A DNA stretch of 64,000 nt from Saccharina japonica (taxonomy: Eukaryota > Sar > Phaeophyceae > Laminariales > Laminariaceae). This document shows, piece by piece, positions 36,156 to 50,287 of the stretch (positions are counted from its first letter, which is position 1; the number at the start of each line of letters is the position of its first letter). The stretch spans positions 7,213 to 71,212 of the forward strand of contig MEHQ01001671.1 of assembly GCA_008828725.1 (NCBI GenBank), read 5' to 3'. A program made the position numbers and the translations under genes. The notes beneath the pieces were generated by a model. The model was not told the DNA's origin, did no database searches, and was given only the letters and a program-made list of their open reading frames with translations.

Positions 36156-39100
36156 GTACGCTCGTATATACACGACATCAAGCTCGTCTCGTTGCCCGCA
36201 CAGCACAGCGACCCTTGATAGTATGCTATAGAGTGTTGCACAACGTGCCCGTACGTAGCCCGTGTCTGCCTCCTTCTGTGTATGCATCTGGGCATCTGTC
36301 TGTCGGTACGGTGTGCCTGTCTGTCTGTCTCGTTTTGGAAGGGAGACACAATCGAGGGGAGACCTGCTGTTGACCTGCACCCCAGCAGCGCAGCAGCCAT
36401 GATTGCTGATACTCGTCACAGCATGATCGCTGCACGAGTTCGTCTTGGTCTGCCCTTATCCCTATCTATCGGCCTGCCGGGCTCTCTCGTCTCTGAAGTG
36501 TAGTCGTTGTCAGGGAAGCTCTGCTGACCTGCTGCATCGCGCCCCGATTGAGGTCCAGCTGCTTGGTACCATACCAGTACATTGGGCAAGAAGGAGGGCA
36601 CATGTTATGATTCAAGTGTTGACACGACACATGAGACATGAGACATGAGGCACCACCGGCCGACTTACAGAGAGTACATACATACAAGGTTCTGCGGCTT
36701 ACGCCGCCCGCTCATGAAGCGATCCCAAGACTCATTACACACGACCGTTTGGTTCACAATGTTTATACAGTTCACACTCAAACGGCCCAAGTGGACGAAG
36801 AAATACTAAAATTGAAGCCACGCACGGTATTCGTACATATAGTGGGGAGGGGGGGGGGGGGGGGCACCCGTTAGGTGACCCCGAACATAAATGCAGGCGT
36901 GTCGGTCGTTTTTTTTTTTTTCGGTGAAATTAAGCCCTATGTACTGTAGTGTAGTAGTAGCGGCAAAAAGATGCCGCGTATGTCGGTCTTGGCACGGTAC
37001 GAAAATATCCAGGGCTGTTCGCTGGTCAGGAGGTGTTCAAAACGTGACGGGTCGGGTCGGGTCGGATTGGGCCAGGAAGTATTGAAACTATCACGGGGCC
37101 GGGTCAGGTCAGGTCGGATCAAGAGCTTTTCACATCTCACGGGTCGGGTCGGGTCGGGTCGAGTCAATATTTTTCCAAAACTCACGGGTCGGGTCAGGTC
37201 GGGTCAAGAGGGGATACACATCTCACGGGTCAGATCAGGTCATGACGCGCGAGAAACGGGTCACTAACGGGTCGGGCCAGCATGACCCGCGAGTTGTTTT
37301 CTGCTGACCCGCGGGGTGACCCGCGCCATCCGGCCCGCGGATCCGACTCGTGAAAAAAAACTTCCCGCTTTCTTGCCCAACCTCCCATCTCGTACGTACC
37401 AGTACTCACTTGTACCCCTTTGGTATGATACTGTATTTAAACATTAAAACACCGCCAAATCTGTATCATATACGTACATCGACATCCACCCATAGTTCTG
37501 TTCTGCGGCAACACACATGTTGTAGACAATCGGTCTTTCTGTTCGCTCGTTTACTGGACGCATCTCGCCACGGCCTTTCTGTTCAGGGGCCACAGACATG
37601 TTGTGTGCTCTCAACATGTGTGTAGCCGCAATACAGAAGGGTCATTGCCAGATGTGTCCAACCAAAGAGCGAACGAGGCCCGTCACTCTACAACAGGTGT
37701 GTGTTGCTGCGGAACAGAAGGGGACATGCCGAGATATATTTCCCCAAAAACCAACGCGGCCGACACTTCCTATTCCGATCTCTAACAGGAACAAGCCCGT
37801 CTCCCCAGGCGGGCTGGCCGTGGCAGGAACCGAAGTGTCGTGTGTGTGTCGCTGCAGAACCAAGGGCTAATGGCAAGATGTACCCAAACAACGAACGAGA
37901 CCACCCCTGTTCGTGCCACGGTCCGCCCGCCTACGGAGACGGGCTTGTCCCTCCAGAGATCGGAATAGGAAATGTCGGCCTCGTTCGTTGTTTGGACACA
38001 CCCTCGCCACGACCCTTCTGCTCTTCGGCAGCACACAGGACACCGTTTTCCCTGCGAACGGCCCGCCGCCGCCGCCGCCGCCGCCAACGCCTGAGCAGAC
38101 GGGTGTTTTTTGTCCCGTTAGAAGAATCGGAATAGGAAAGTGTCGGCCTCGTTCATCATCGGGTATATCTGGCCACGACCCTTCTGTTCTGTGGCGGCTA
38201 CACCCTTTTGTTTTGTACAGGTGTCGGCCTCGTTCGTTCTTGGATTAGCATCGCCATGCTCCCTTCTGTTCTGCGGCAAAACACACGTCATTTTTTGTTG
38301 TTGCCCGCAGAAAAGAAGGTTCATGGCGAGGTTAAACCAAGAGCGAACGAGGCCGACTCCCTAAAAAAAGGTGTGTTGCCCGCAGGACAGAAGGGGACGT
38401 GGCGAGATGTGTCCAACGACGAACGAGGCCGACACTACGTACTGCGATCGTCTAAAGGGACAAGCCCGTCTCCCCAGGCAGCTGGCCGTGGCAGGAACCG
38501 AGGTGTCCTCGCTCGTTGTTTGGATGCATCTCGCCATGACCCTTGGCCGTTCTGCGACGGCAACAGACACGTCACGCTTTATTCCTGCTACGGTCCGCCA
38601 TCAGAGGAGAAGGGCTAGTTCGTTACTTTAGACATCCGAAATTGGAAGTATCAACCTCGTTCGTTTTTGGGGACACACCTCCTCGCGATGTCCCCTTCTG
38701 TTGTGCGGCAACACACATGTTGTAGGCAATTCGGTCTTTCTGTTCGCTCTTTTGCTGGTCGCGTCTCGCCACGGCCTTTCTGTTCTGGGGCCACATACAT
38801 GTTGTGCTCAACATGTGTGTTGCCGCAATATAGAAGGGTGTTCGCGGGATGTGTCCAAGAAGAACGAACGAGGCCCGACTCTCTTGAACATGTGTGTGTG
38901 TGTGTTGGTGCAGAACAGAAGGGGACATGGCGAGATATGTCCCCAAAAACCAACGCGGCCAACACTTCCTACGTACTCCGATCTCTAACAGGAACAAGCC
39001 CGTCTCCCCAGGCGGGCTGGCCGTGGCAGGAACCGAGGTGTCATGTGCGTTGTCGCAAAATCCAAGGGTCATGGCAAGATGTACCAAAACAACGATCGAG

Positions 39101-42100
39101 ACCACCCCTGTTCGTGCCACGGTCTGCCGCCTACGGAGACGTGCTTGTTCCTTTAGATATCGGAATATATAGGAAATGTCGGCCTCCTTCGTTGTTTGGA
39201 CACATACTCGCCACGACCCTTCTGTTCTTCGGCAACACACATGACACCGTTGTTCCTGCCAACGGCCCGCCGCCGCCGCCGCCGCCGCTGCCTGAGGTGA
39301 CTTTTTTTTGTTTTTGTTTTTGTCCGTTTAGAAGAAATAGGAAAGTGTCAGCCTCGTTCATCATCGGGTACATCTGGCCATGACCATTCTGTTCTGCGGC
39401 GGCAGCACCCTTTTTTTTCGTAGGGTGCCGGCCTCGTTCGTTCTTGGATCACTCTCGTCATTGGCCTTCTGTTCTGCGGCAACGCACATCATGTTTTCGT
39501 TGCCCGCAGAACAGAAGGTTCATGGCGAGATTTGTCCGAGAACGAACGAGGCCGACTCCCTGAAAAATGTGTGTTGCCCGCAGAACAGAATGGGGCATGG
39601 CGAGATGTATCCAACGACGAACGAGGCCGGCACTTTCCTATTCCGATTATTTCAAAGGGACAGACATATCTCCGCAGGTGGCGGGCCGTGGCAGGAACAG
39701 AGGGATCCTCGCTCGTTGTTTGGGGTCACCTCGCCATGAGCTTTCCGTTCTGCGACGGCAACACACATGGCACGCTTTATTCCTGCTACGGTCCGCCATC
39801 AGAGGAGAAGGGCTACGAGTAGTTAGTTCCTTTAGAGATCGGAAATTGGAATTATCGCCCTCGTTCGTTTTTGGAGACACAGCTCCTCGCGATGTCCCCT
39901 TCTGCTGTGGGGCAACACACATGTTGTCGGCAATTCGGTCTTTCTGTTCGCTCTTTCGCTGGTCGCGTCTCGCCACGGCCTTTCTGTTCTGGGGCCACAT
40001 ACATGTTGTGCTCAACATGTGTGTTGCCGCAATATAGAAGGGTGTTCGCGGGATGTGTCCAAGAAGAACGAACGAGGCCCGACTCTCTTGAACATGTGTG
40101 TGTTGGTGCAGAACAGAAGGGTACATGGCGAGATATGCCCCCAAAAACCAACGCGGCCAACACTTCCTACGTACTCCGATCTCTAACAGGAACAAGCCCG
40201 TCTCCCCAGACGGGCTGGCCGTGCCAGGAACATAGGTGTCACGTGCGTTGTCGCAAAATCCAAGGGTCATGGCAAGATGTACCCAAACAACGATCGAGAA
40301 CACCTCTGTTCGTGCCACGGCCCGGCGCCTACGGAGACGTGCTTGCTCCTTTAGATATCGGAATATATAGGAAATGACGGCCTCCTTCGTTGTTTGGACA
40401 CATACTCGCCACGACCCTTCTGTTCTTTGGCAACACACAGGACACCATTGTTCCTGCCAACGGCCCGCCGCCGCCGCCTGAGGTGACGTTTTTTTTTGTG
40501 TCCCTTTAGAAGAATCGGAATAGGAAAGTGTCGGCCTCGTTCGTCATCGGGTATATCTGGCCATGACCATTCTGTTCTGCGGCGGCAACACCCTTTTTTT
40601 TCGTAGGGTGCCGGCCTCGTTCGTTCTTGGATCACTCTCGTCATTGTCCTTCTGTTCTGCGGCAACGCACATCATGTTTTCGTTGCCCGCAGAACAGAAG
40701 GTTCATGGCGAGATTAATCCGAGAACGAACGAGGCCGACTCCCTAAAAAATGTGTGTTGCCCGCAGAACAGAATGGGACATGGCGAGATGTATCCAACGA
40801 CGACCGAGGCCGACACTTTCCTATTCCGATTCTTCTATAGGGACAGGCACATCCCCGCAGGTGACGGGTCGTGGCAGGAACAGAGGTGTCCTCGCTCGTT
40901 GTTTGGGGTCACCTCGCCATGACCCTTGGCCGTTCTGCGACGGCAACACACATGGCACGCTTTATCCCTGCTACGGTCCGCCATCAGAGGAGACGGGCTA
41001 GTTAGTTCCTTTAGAGATCGGAAATTGGAAGTATCGCCCTCGTTCGTTTTTGGAGACACACCTCCTCGCCATGCCCCCTTCTGTTGTGCGGCAACACACA
41101 TGTTGTGCTCAAGGCGATGAGGCTGTTTCATATTTTCTTGTGATGATTTAGTTGCCCCACCCACCGCTCGGGCGATAAAAAGCGGACGACAGACAATTTT
41201 CGCTTCTTTTTTTTCTTCTCGTTTCCCTCCCCCCCCCGTTTTTTTCGCCATCCTTCTCCCTCGCCAATGACTATACACACCACTCCTACTCCGCAGCCCC
41301 CCCTCAACGTACCGACCTCCCCACCCCACCCCCTACCTCCCAAGTATTTCCGTCGCGTCTCCCCCATCACCGTGCATACATCACCTCGTTCCCCCTCCCC
41401 CCAAACTTCCTGACCCCCGCCCTCTCCGTCTAGAAAGGGATGCGTGATCAATGGTCAAAAGCGTAAGGCAAGCAGACTCATCCCATGGTAGGGGCGTAGC
41501 AGAATTGTCTGAGCTCCTCACATGAGGAGCTCAATGTCTCACCCGAAACATGACCTCGGAGACATTCGTTAGCGCAACCCGATCCAAACTTCCGACGCGG
41601 TAGTCCAAAAGCAAACGCACCAGTAAAATAATAAAAGTATCCGGTGGTTACTCACGTGAGGAGCTCAGCCGGTTAGAAAATATTGAGCCAAAAAGTGGTA
41701 CCCCTACCGTGGGATTGCTCAGCAACAGATGAGTACCCCCAGATTCGCAACAAAAGTTTCTATGTAATATAGTCCATGCACGTGAAATTTTCCAATCTGC
41801 CCCCATCACCAAGGTACAAATTACAGAGGGTGAGGTGGTCTGTTGGAGAAACCAATCACACCGTTAAAACGTCTATCTTCGACCGCAGCCACGTACGTTT
41901 TTTTTTGTTTTTCAAATAAATCTTATGGTATTCCGTCTCTCGTTTATCAAAAACCTGAAATGCCCTCTTGAGTTTTGCTGGGTGTTGTGGTTCCCACACA
42001 ACTATTCTGACTACAGTTTTGGACAGCGCTTGGTATTTGGCTGTTGCGTGTGTTTCGTTTTTTTTAATTGGTTAGCAAATGACGGAGATATGGGCAAAAA

Positions 42101-45100
42101 TGTGGATCTAGAAGGTATGTTGGCTTGAATTTTAACGTGATAATCAACCGTATGATTTAAAAAAAGAATGCGGCAAACGCTTCATCTAATCCGTATGTAG
42201 TTGCTCACTTTTTTTTTTTTCGAAAACGCGAAATACGTGAGATATTCATCATATAGTAAAAAAAAAAACTGATTCGGCTATGATTATGCCCTCGACAACC
42301 TGAAACTTACTTGATTTTAGAGAGGACTAAAAAAATTACCTGCTAAAACAATGTTCGTTCTCTCAGCCCTGGTGATCACGACTGTGGTCAACGTGTCTTG
42401 CAATTCGTCGTATTTCGAAAGTTATTGGCCGAAAACAGATTGGACAAATTGTACTGAATTGACCATATGTAGAAACAACAATGAGCGCCTAACTATTGGA
42501 GGTGTCTGTATTAGGAGTAGGAACGGTGCTCCGTCTCGGAAGGGATACGTGGTCAATGGTCAAATGACTACGACGAGCAACAATTGAGTATCCCCCCCCG
42601 CAAGCAATGTCTGCCTGGTTGGTGAAAACCCAACGCGCTCATATAAATATTGTATATATTTATAGGTTGGGTTGGCGTCGGTTGGCAACGACGCTGTAAA
42701 ACACGCCACTCGCTGCGTGAGCTAGACAACCAGGGTGCCGTTTTTTTTTGTTATTTTTTTTTTGGCGGTCACCAAAGCTGGCGGTCGAGTAGATCATTTG
42801 TGCGGGGTGGAGAACCTTTGTTCCGCACAAGGGGAATGGTCGTATCACGTAGTGTTAATATGGTAAGGCGTCCGCGAGGCAGTTACATAGTAAAACCCAT
42901 TGCTGTCTCCGGAAGTGGCCACACCAGAAATTAAATTAACTCATTGAAGCTGTCGTCCATATGCAAGTCCGCCTCAGAGGCGGTTCTTAGCAGGATGCAG
43001 CTCACCCTCCATGCGACTCGCCCAATACCTCACGGCGCTTCGCGCTTGGTGCAAGCGATGTCTGCCTGGTTGGTGAAAACCCAACGTGCTCCGTCCCGGC
43101 ATTGTAGGGATGCGAGGGTCTATGGTCATACGACTACGGCCGTGCACGACATGGGTACACCCCCTCCCCTCATTGCAGCTGTCACCTATATGCAAATACG
43201 CCTACAAGCGGTTCTTAGTAGGATGCAGCTCACCCTTGATGCGGCTCGCCCAACACCTCACGGCGCTTCGCGCTTGGGGCTAGCAATGTCTGCCTGGTCG
43301 ATGAAAACCCGACATGCTCCGTCCCGGCATTGTTGGGATGCGAGGGTCTATGGTGGTCATACGTCTACGGCCATGCATGAATATCGAGTACCCCCCCTGC
43401 TCCGTCTCGAAAGGGGTGCGTGGGAATGGGCAAATGTCTAAGGCGAGCAACAAATGCGTACGCCCCCTAGATTAGCAAAATAAAAATTATATGTAATATG
43501 TGGAAACCAACGCAATAAGCACCCAACTGATGGGGGTGTCTCTACTAGGAGTAGGAACGGTGCTCCGTCTCGAAAGGGATGGATGCGTGGTCAATGGTCA
43601 AATGACTAAGGCAAGCAACAAATGAGTCCCCCCCCCCCCCACCCCTCAGTTTAAGCTGACGCCCATATGCAAGTCCGCCTCCCAAGCGGTTCAGCAGGAT
43701 GCAGCTCACCCTTCATGCGACTCGCCCAACACCTCACGGCGCTTCGCGCTTGGTGCTAGCAATGTCCATACATGGTGGGCGAAAGCCCGACATGCGAGGG
43801 TCTATGGTCATACGACTACAGCCATGCATGAAAAGGAATCCCCCCCTCCCCCCCCCCCCCACCCCTCAGTTTAAGCTGACGCCCATATGCAAGTCCGCCT
43901 CACAAGCGGTTCAGCAGGATGCAGCTCACCCTTCATGCGACTCGCCCAACACCTCACGGCGCTTCGCGCTTGGTGCTAGCAATGTCCATACATGGTGGGC
44001 GAAAGCCCGACATGCGAGGGTCTATGGTCATACGACTACAGCCATGCATGAAAAGGAATCCCCCCCTCCCCCCCCCCCCCACCACCCCCCCAACCCCCCC
44101 CCCCCCCCCCCCCCAACTCACCAACCCGTCAATCCCCCATCCCCCAACCCCCTATCACCGCCTTAACCTCCTCCCCCTCCCCCCTTGAAGGATGCAAGCG
44201 GCGACAGCGGTTGACCTGTCGGGAGACGGAGGCGTGACCCGCGAGATGCTTAAGGGGGGGGAGGGCAAAGGTTTGGCGACGGGCGACATCGCGATGGTCC
44301 GCTTCACGGGGTCGGTGGCGGAGACGGGGCAGGTACGGACCAGAAGACAAGTTAGCCCTTAAAAACTGGTCCCACGAATTTGGTGGACAAATTACTTGGA
44401 ATTAGTGTGGGGCATTTTTTTTCCAGTTCTGAATGGGGTTGACAGACACGTATATATGATACATGCATAGAGAAAGCTTGTTGGAGGCATGTATAGAGGC
44501 AGGCATGTATGGTACATGCATAAGAGAAGGTTGTTGGAAGTATGTATGTAGAGACAAGGACAGACAGGTATTGTTTTGCAGGCAAGAACGGACAGGTGTT
44601 ATATGCAGGCAAGAACAGTCAGGTGTCAAATAACGGAGAGGTACGGGGAGATATATATATTATATATCATATATATATATATATATATCAAAGAACAGAC
44701 AAGCAGAGGCAGGTATGTATCATGCCAGCTACCAAGTATCAGGTAAACAGATAAGTACAGATAAAATAAGGTTATGGTTTATACCGGTAGCTGTTTCGTT
44801 TCCTTCGGTCTTTTTTTCTTTTTTTCGCTGGCTAAATATACGAATGAGGGATTAATCTGTGGGCTGGATATTGTTCATTCACACCCTGGACAATAGACGA
44901 AACTTGAAGCAGAACGTAGTCCTTATAAGACCATCCATAGGTTCCTGCCGCAATAGACTGACTGCCTATCGTGGTCTCCAATTCCAGGGTGTGATGTGTG
45001 ATGATGTTTAGCCGTCCAGCGTGTATATAGACAAACAAGTGCACACAGGTATACAGTAGGCATATCGCCCTTTTTACGAGAACCTACCCTATTTTAAGGT

Positions 45101-48100
45101 CCCTTATATACCGTTAAGGTCCCTTGTCTCGGCGTCCCTTTAAAAGGGCTATGCCTACTGCTGTATACAGCACGAGTATATGAATAATATAAGTATACAT
45201 GTGTACAATGAAACAAGAACAGCAGTATACCGTATAACACGGAAGAAAGCACACCCCCCTTAGATTACACACACCCCCACATAAGCACACCGGGTGATAT
45301 ATATTTTACTTCGTTTTATACCGTCACTTCATCACCGGGGGTACGTTAGATAACACCCCCCCCCTACGTGTGTACGCCTAAAAACAGTGTCAAACTCCAC
45401 AATTATCACACCACCTGGTGAATGAATATCATCCAAAATTCACAATCAACCCGCACCGGTATGGACACCAGCATGAGGCAACTGCTGCGCCCCCTCACAG
45501 TGGGCCGAACGAGTCTGCGGCTTGGACCCCACCTGTAGCTGCTGCTGCCTCGCCTCGGGTTACGATCATGTCGTTTTTCTCTGGGACCAGCGCGCTTACC
45601 GGTACTGGCATTAACGTTAGCACGTCTCCTACGTCCGCCGTGTGCCAAGTTCCGGCTACTGGTGCCGATACCGGTACCGGCGAAGCACCTGCAGCACTTG
45701 CTGTGCGACCCTCGGGGTTTCATCAATGAGTACCTGTATGGTACCGGTACCGGCAACCGTTTTGCGGTATCGTAGCAAGGAGGCGGGGATTTTTGCTGTT
45801 ATCCCCCGGTTTCAAGCGTTTGCCTTACCATCACCGGCAAAACGTAAAAATGGAAAGACAAATTGGTTTCAGACCAAGCTTGTCCTGCGGTAGCACACCC
45901 CTTGCTAGCATACCCCCTGTATTTTGGCCGGGGTCTGTCCACACTCACTCCATAGCAATCATTGATATACCGTTATCACACCCTCTCATTACCACACCCC
46001 CTGAATCTGGTCGGGGTCTGTTAACTCTCCTTTATCAACCAATATTGCCGTTAGCACACACCCTCGTTGTCACAACCCCTCGTTACCACATCCCCCAGCT
46101 GCACGGCTCTCGTGCATGGTGTTTTATCACCGGGGATGCGTTAGACAGCACACCCCTCCACAACAGCACACCGGGTGATAATATTTTCAAAAGCCAAAAT
46201 GTTATCACCGGGGTGTGCTTTCTTCCGTGTTTATACGGTAGGCGTCTATGATACGTGCAGGTGTAGGGGCAGCACGTAACGGGGCAGGTGTATACGACGA
46301 AAACAGACTATTATCTATTGGAAACCTTTGACGCCCCCCCCCCCCGCAATTGAACACACTTTTTTTTTTTTGTCGCCTGTACTTATTATCTATACATTAT
46401 ACTAGTAGGCACGACATGGCCTACTGGAGGGTTGCTTCACCCCCTCTGTACCTTTTGCCTCAGTACTACCTCTGTAACACCCAACCGCTCCTTAGATTTT
46501 CTGGCGCCTTGGTATAACGGGTATATCTTAGCACACCAAAAAAAGCATCTTCCAGGCAGCCGAGGCAGGTTTGTGCCCGTAGTGCAGACAGGTTCTACCA
46601 GCTAGTCGGTCTGGCGCCTACCCTATCTGCCGTCTCCTTCCTGCTTTCGTCCGCCGCGGTTTCCCTACGACCCCCCCCCCCTCCCGCCTTTCCCACGATG
46701 CCTTCCACTGTTCCTTTTTGATTGGCTGAAGGTGTTTTCCAAGGGGGATGAGTATCGGACGACGCTCGAGGACGGCACCATGATCAGCGGCTGGGACACT
46801 GGCCTGGCTGGTCTCAAGCCGGGGGACCGCGCCGTCATCAGGTACAATATACTCGTACATATCTGGTACACATGTTTTAACATCGTATATACCTGGTACG
46901 ACGCCCCACTTTATGTCCCTAAATATAAGGACCATTTGTATTGTAATATTTACTCCAACTGATCCTTATATATAAAGCCACAGAGTGGTACGTTTTTTCT
47001 TTTTTTTTCGCTCTTGTTTTTTTTTTTTTTTACTTCATACCTGGTACGAAGTACCACTCCTGTCCCTAAATACATACATACTTCGTATGAGGAGCACTAA
47101 CAACAGTATTTGGTCCTATTTACTATACCCCCTCCGTAATGATATTAAGGGGGACCATAGTAAATAGCAGGGCCTTCCTCGGGAAAATTCCCGAACGTTT
47201 CGGGAATCGAGGTAAATCAACCATATCAAACTAACCAAGGAGGAATAAACAATGGAAAAAGCACCACAAGAAAGACCAAACCACGGCGAATCGAATGACG
47301 GCGTTTTCATTTATTTTTACGAGGTAGGAACCGCGGTATCGCCACGGGAATTTTACCACGGGAATTCAAAAGCAAATTTCCGTGGTAAAATTCCCGTGGC
47401 CATACCGCGGCTCCTACATCGTAACAGAAAAAAAAAACGTCGTCATTCGATTCGCCGTGGTTTGATCTTTCTTGTGGTGCTTTTAACATTGGGTATTCGG
47501 CATTGGTTAGTTTGACATGGTTGATTTACTCAATTCCCGAAATCTTCGGGAATTTTCCCGAGGAAGGCCCTGGTAAATAGGACCAAATACTGCTAGTAAG
47601 AATAGGTAAATATATAGGTTTTTGTGTGTACCGTAGGCCCTATTTACTAGTGTTTACTACATTAGCCCACCCCGTAATATGAATAGTGCTTTTTTGTTTT
47701 TACTACGTACGTACGTAACAGTATTTGGTTCCTATTTGCTACATGGTCCCCCGTATTATTTAATACGTTTTACTGCGTACATGCCACGATTTGGTCTTCC
47801 TATTTACTTTTGGTGCAGAAGCCGAAATCTGACTCCTAATCCCGAGCAAATTTGGCCCTGCAACGGGACTGCACCCCTATAAAGGAACGCCATATTCTAC
47901 GGCTATAGGATATACATCAAGCACAAAGAGCCGTTGGCGGGTCAAAACGTATCATAGGTATGCTATGAAATGAACCGTTACTACTGTAACTGTTGCGGGG
48001 TGCTATAGTATCCACCACGACCGATCACCAAAGACTAAAACCTGTACCAGGTATGAAATACCATTACGTAAGTATATACGTTTACAGGAACTGGAGTCGT

Positions 48101-50249
48101 TATGAGTGGACCGTAAGGTAGCTCTTCGTGACGAACGGCCCCGCTTACGGCCCAACTTTTTCGATGGACAGCTCTTCGATTTTGAAATAGCCCAGCTCTT
48201 CAAGAAGTGATGCGCAGAAACAGCTCTTCAACAGCTCTTTCAGTATTTTTTTCAAGTAAGCGATGTTCGTTCCTTGATTATTTTGTCCCCCCCCCCCGCG
48301 CCCGAAATAACGTAGTTAAGGGCAAAAGGAGTCCTTGACAGGTCAAAAGTATGAAATAGAAAGTTGCTTGCCATATATATATATACCAGGTATGTACGAA
48401 ACATAGTAAGGGCAAACAGTCTCCATTGGCGGGTCAGAATTATTAAATAGACCGGTCCGTCGCCCAATCGCCTGAAAGCATCAGAGCCGGCAACGTTGTC
48501 ACACCTCGTACAGAAGGACAGATCATCTACAGATAGATCACGATTTAGATCACCTACAGATAGACCATGATCTAAATAATCTATGATACAGATAGATCAT
48601 GATCTACAGCAGGTCATCTACAAGATAGAGCATGACCTAGATCATCTACAGATAGATCCTGACCTAGATCATCTACAGATAGATCATGACCTAGATCATC
48701 TACAGATAGATCATGATCTAGATCATCGACAGATATATCATGATCTAGATCACGTAGTTCCTCACCTGTCGCTGTGAAAGAGTGCGCAGGATCTGCATGA
48801 TACAAATACAGATCCAACCAAACGGATAAACATGTGCTACGTGCTGTAAATCATGCAGATTTGTACGCACGGGTCCCACCCGGCAAACATGAGCTACCAC
48901 AATAGCTAATAGAGGAATCTTGCAAAATCGGGAATATTTCTATCTGCCCTTGAAGGAAATGTCTACAGTAGATCATGACGTGAGAATCGATGATGTGTCT
49001 GTCCCGAGGTATGCGATTAACGTTTCGTGCGTGCGGGATGATGTATGATGTATGATGTATGATGTACCAGGTATGATGTATGATGTATGATAGATGAATG
49101 ATGATGATGTATGGTGTATGATGTATGATGTATAATGCATAAGGGATTTTGTATGATGTATGATGTATGAAGTATGATGTAGTATGATGTTTGATGTATG
49201 CTGTATGATATATGATACTACTTTATATGATACATGATATATGATGGATGATGGACGATGTATGATATATTATGCATGGTGTATCGTATGATGGATAATG
49301 TATCATATGATGGATGTTGGTGTCATACGATGGATGATGGATGATGGATGGCGCTGACGACAACAGGTGCACCTCTCGATACGGGTACGGGAGCGAGGGC
49401 GTGACGCCCATCATCCCCCCGAACGCGAACCTGGTCTTCGACGTGGAGCTGCTGGAGAACGAGGGCAACATCATGAACCCGGCCACCTTCGTCGACTCCA
49501 ACCCGCTCGTGCCCCGAACCCCGGACTCCATTGCGGAGGCGTTCGACTCGAGGAGCAAGCAGAAAATGCTGGTGAGGGGGGGGGGACCTTGGGATTGATT
49601 TTTGATGGGAGTCTGTCTACGATATAGGTAGGCTACACTTCGTGTTTTTTAACTATAAATTAAAAACTACAGCTATGAGATCGAGGATGTTTTCGGCGAA
49701 AATTATCTTTGCAAGTTGTGTGTGTGATACTCCGATCGCGCATACGTGCGAGTACTACGGGTCTTTCGAGTATATGTGCGTATTTTATTTTGTAACACTG
49801 ACTGTCTTGTGAGCGTTAAGGCGGTTGACGGACGGACCGACGGCGACCTACTTGGTTTGTTTCTTGCTTCTTGTTGTGTTTTGTTGTTATGTGTAGAGTT
49901 TTCGCACGTATCTTACGGCTCTGTATTTGTGTTTGTTTTGCGTTTTTGTTTTTGTTTTTGTTTATGTTTTTCTATTTTTGTTTTTATTTTGTTGTCTTTT
50001 GCTTCGATGTGTTTTTTTTCGTTTCGACGGCCCCAACGCCGGACATCATCTGGGGAGGCGGTTGGCTCTATTAATAGAACCAACCAGAAGATGCTGGTTG
50101 GACCGAGGAATTTTATTTTATTTTATTTCATCTCGTATAATAAATACGTCAGCGCACTGATTAATTTGAGGGCGTTGGCGGCCGGGAGCTCACTCCGCCC
50201 TCTTAGTAATACTACTTACATTTCGTATACCAGGTGTTCGTAACAATGC

Positions 50250-50287
<38 letters not shown>

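Noticed and set aside
38623-39383. Open frames of 200-240 codons in the 1.2-kb tandem array
   Set aside because: Open on both strands and shifted between tandem copies; no conserved frame.
37490-41110. CRISPR-like alternation of repeats and spacers
   Set aside because: Units are long, degenerate and inverted, and the setting is an intron of a eukaryotic gene.
42351-42587. Small secreted-like protein of 78 residues
   Set aside because: Its second half lies in the dispersed family E repeat, a related copy of which at 43510-43640 does not keep the frame.
43080-43165. Family D as a 5S rRNA-derived repeat, from CTACGGCC followed by GAGTACACC
   Set aside because: Similarity covers about 25 bases only and the expected internal promoter and 3' strand are not visible.
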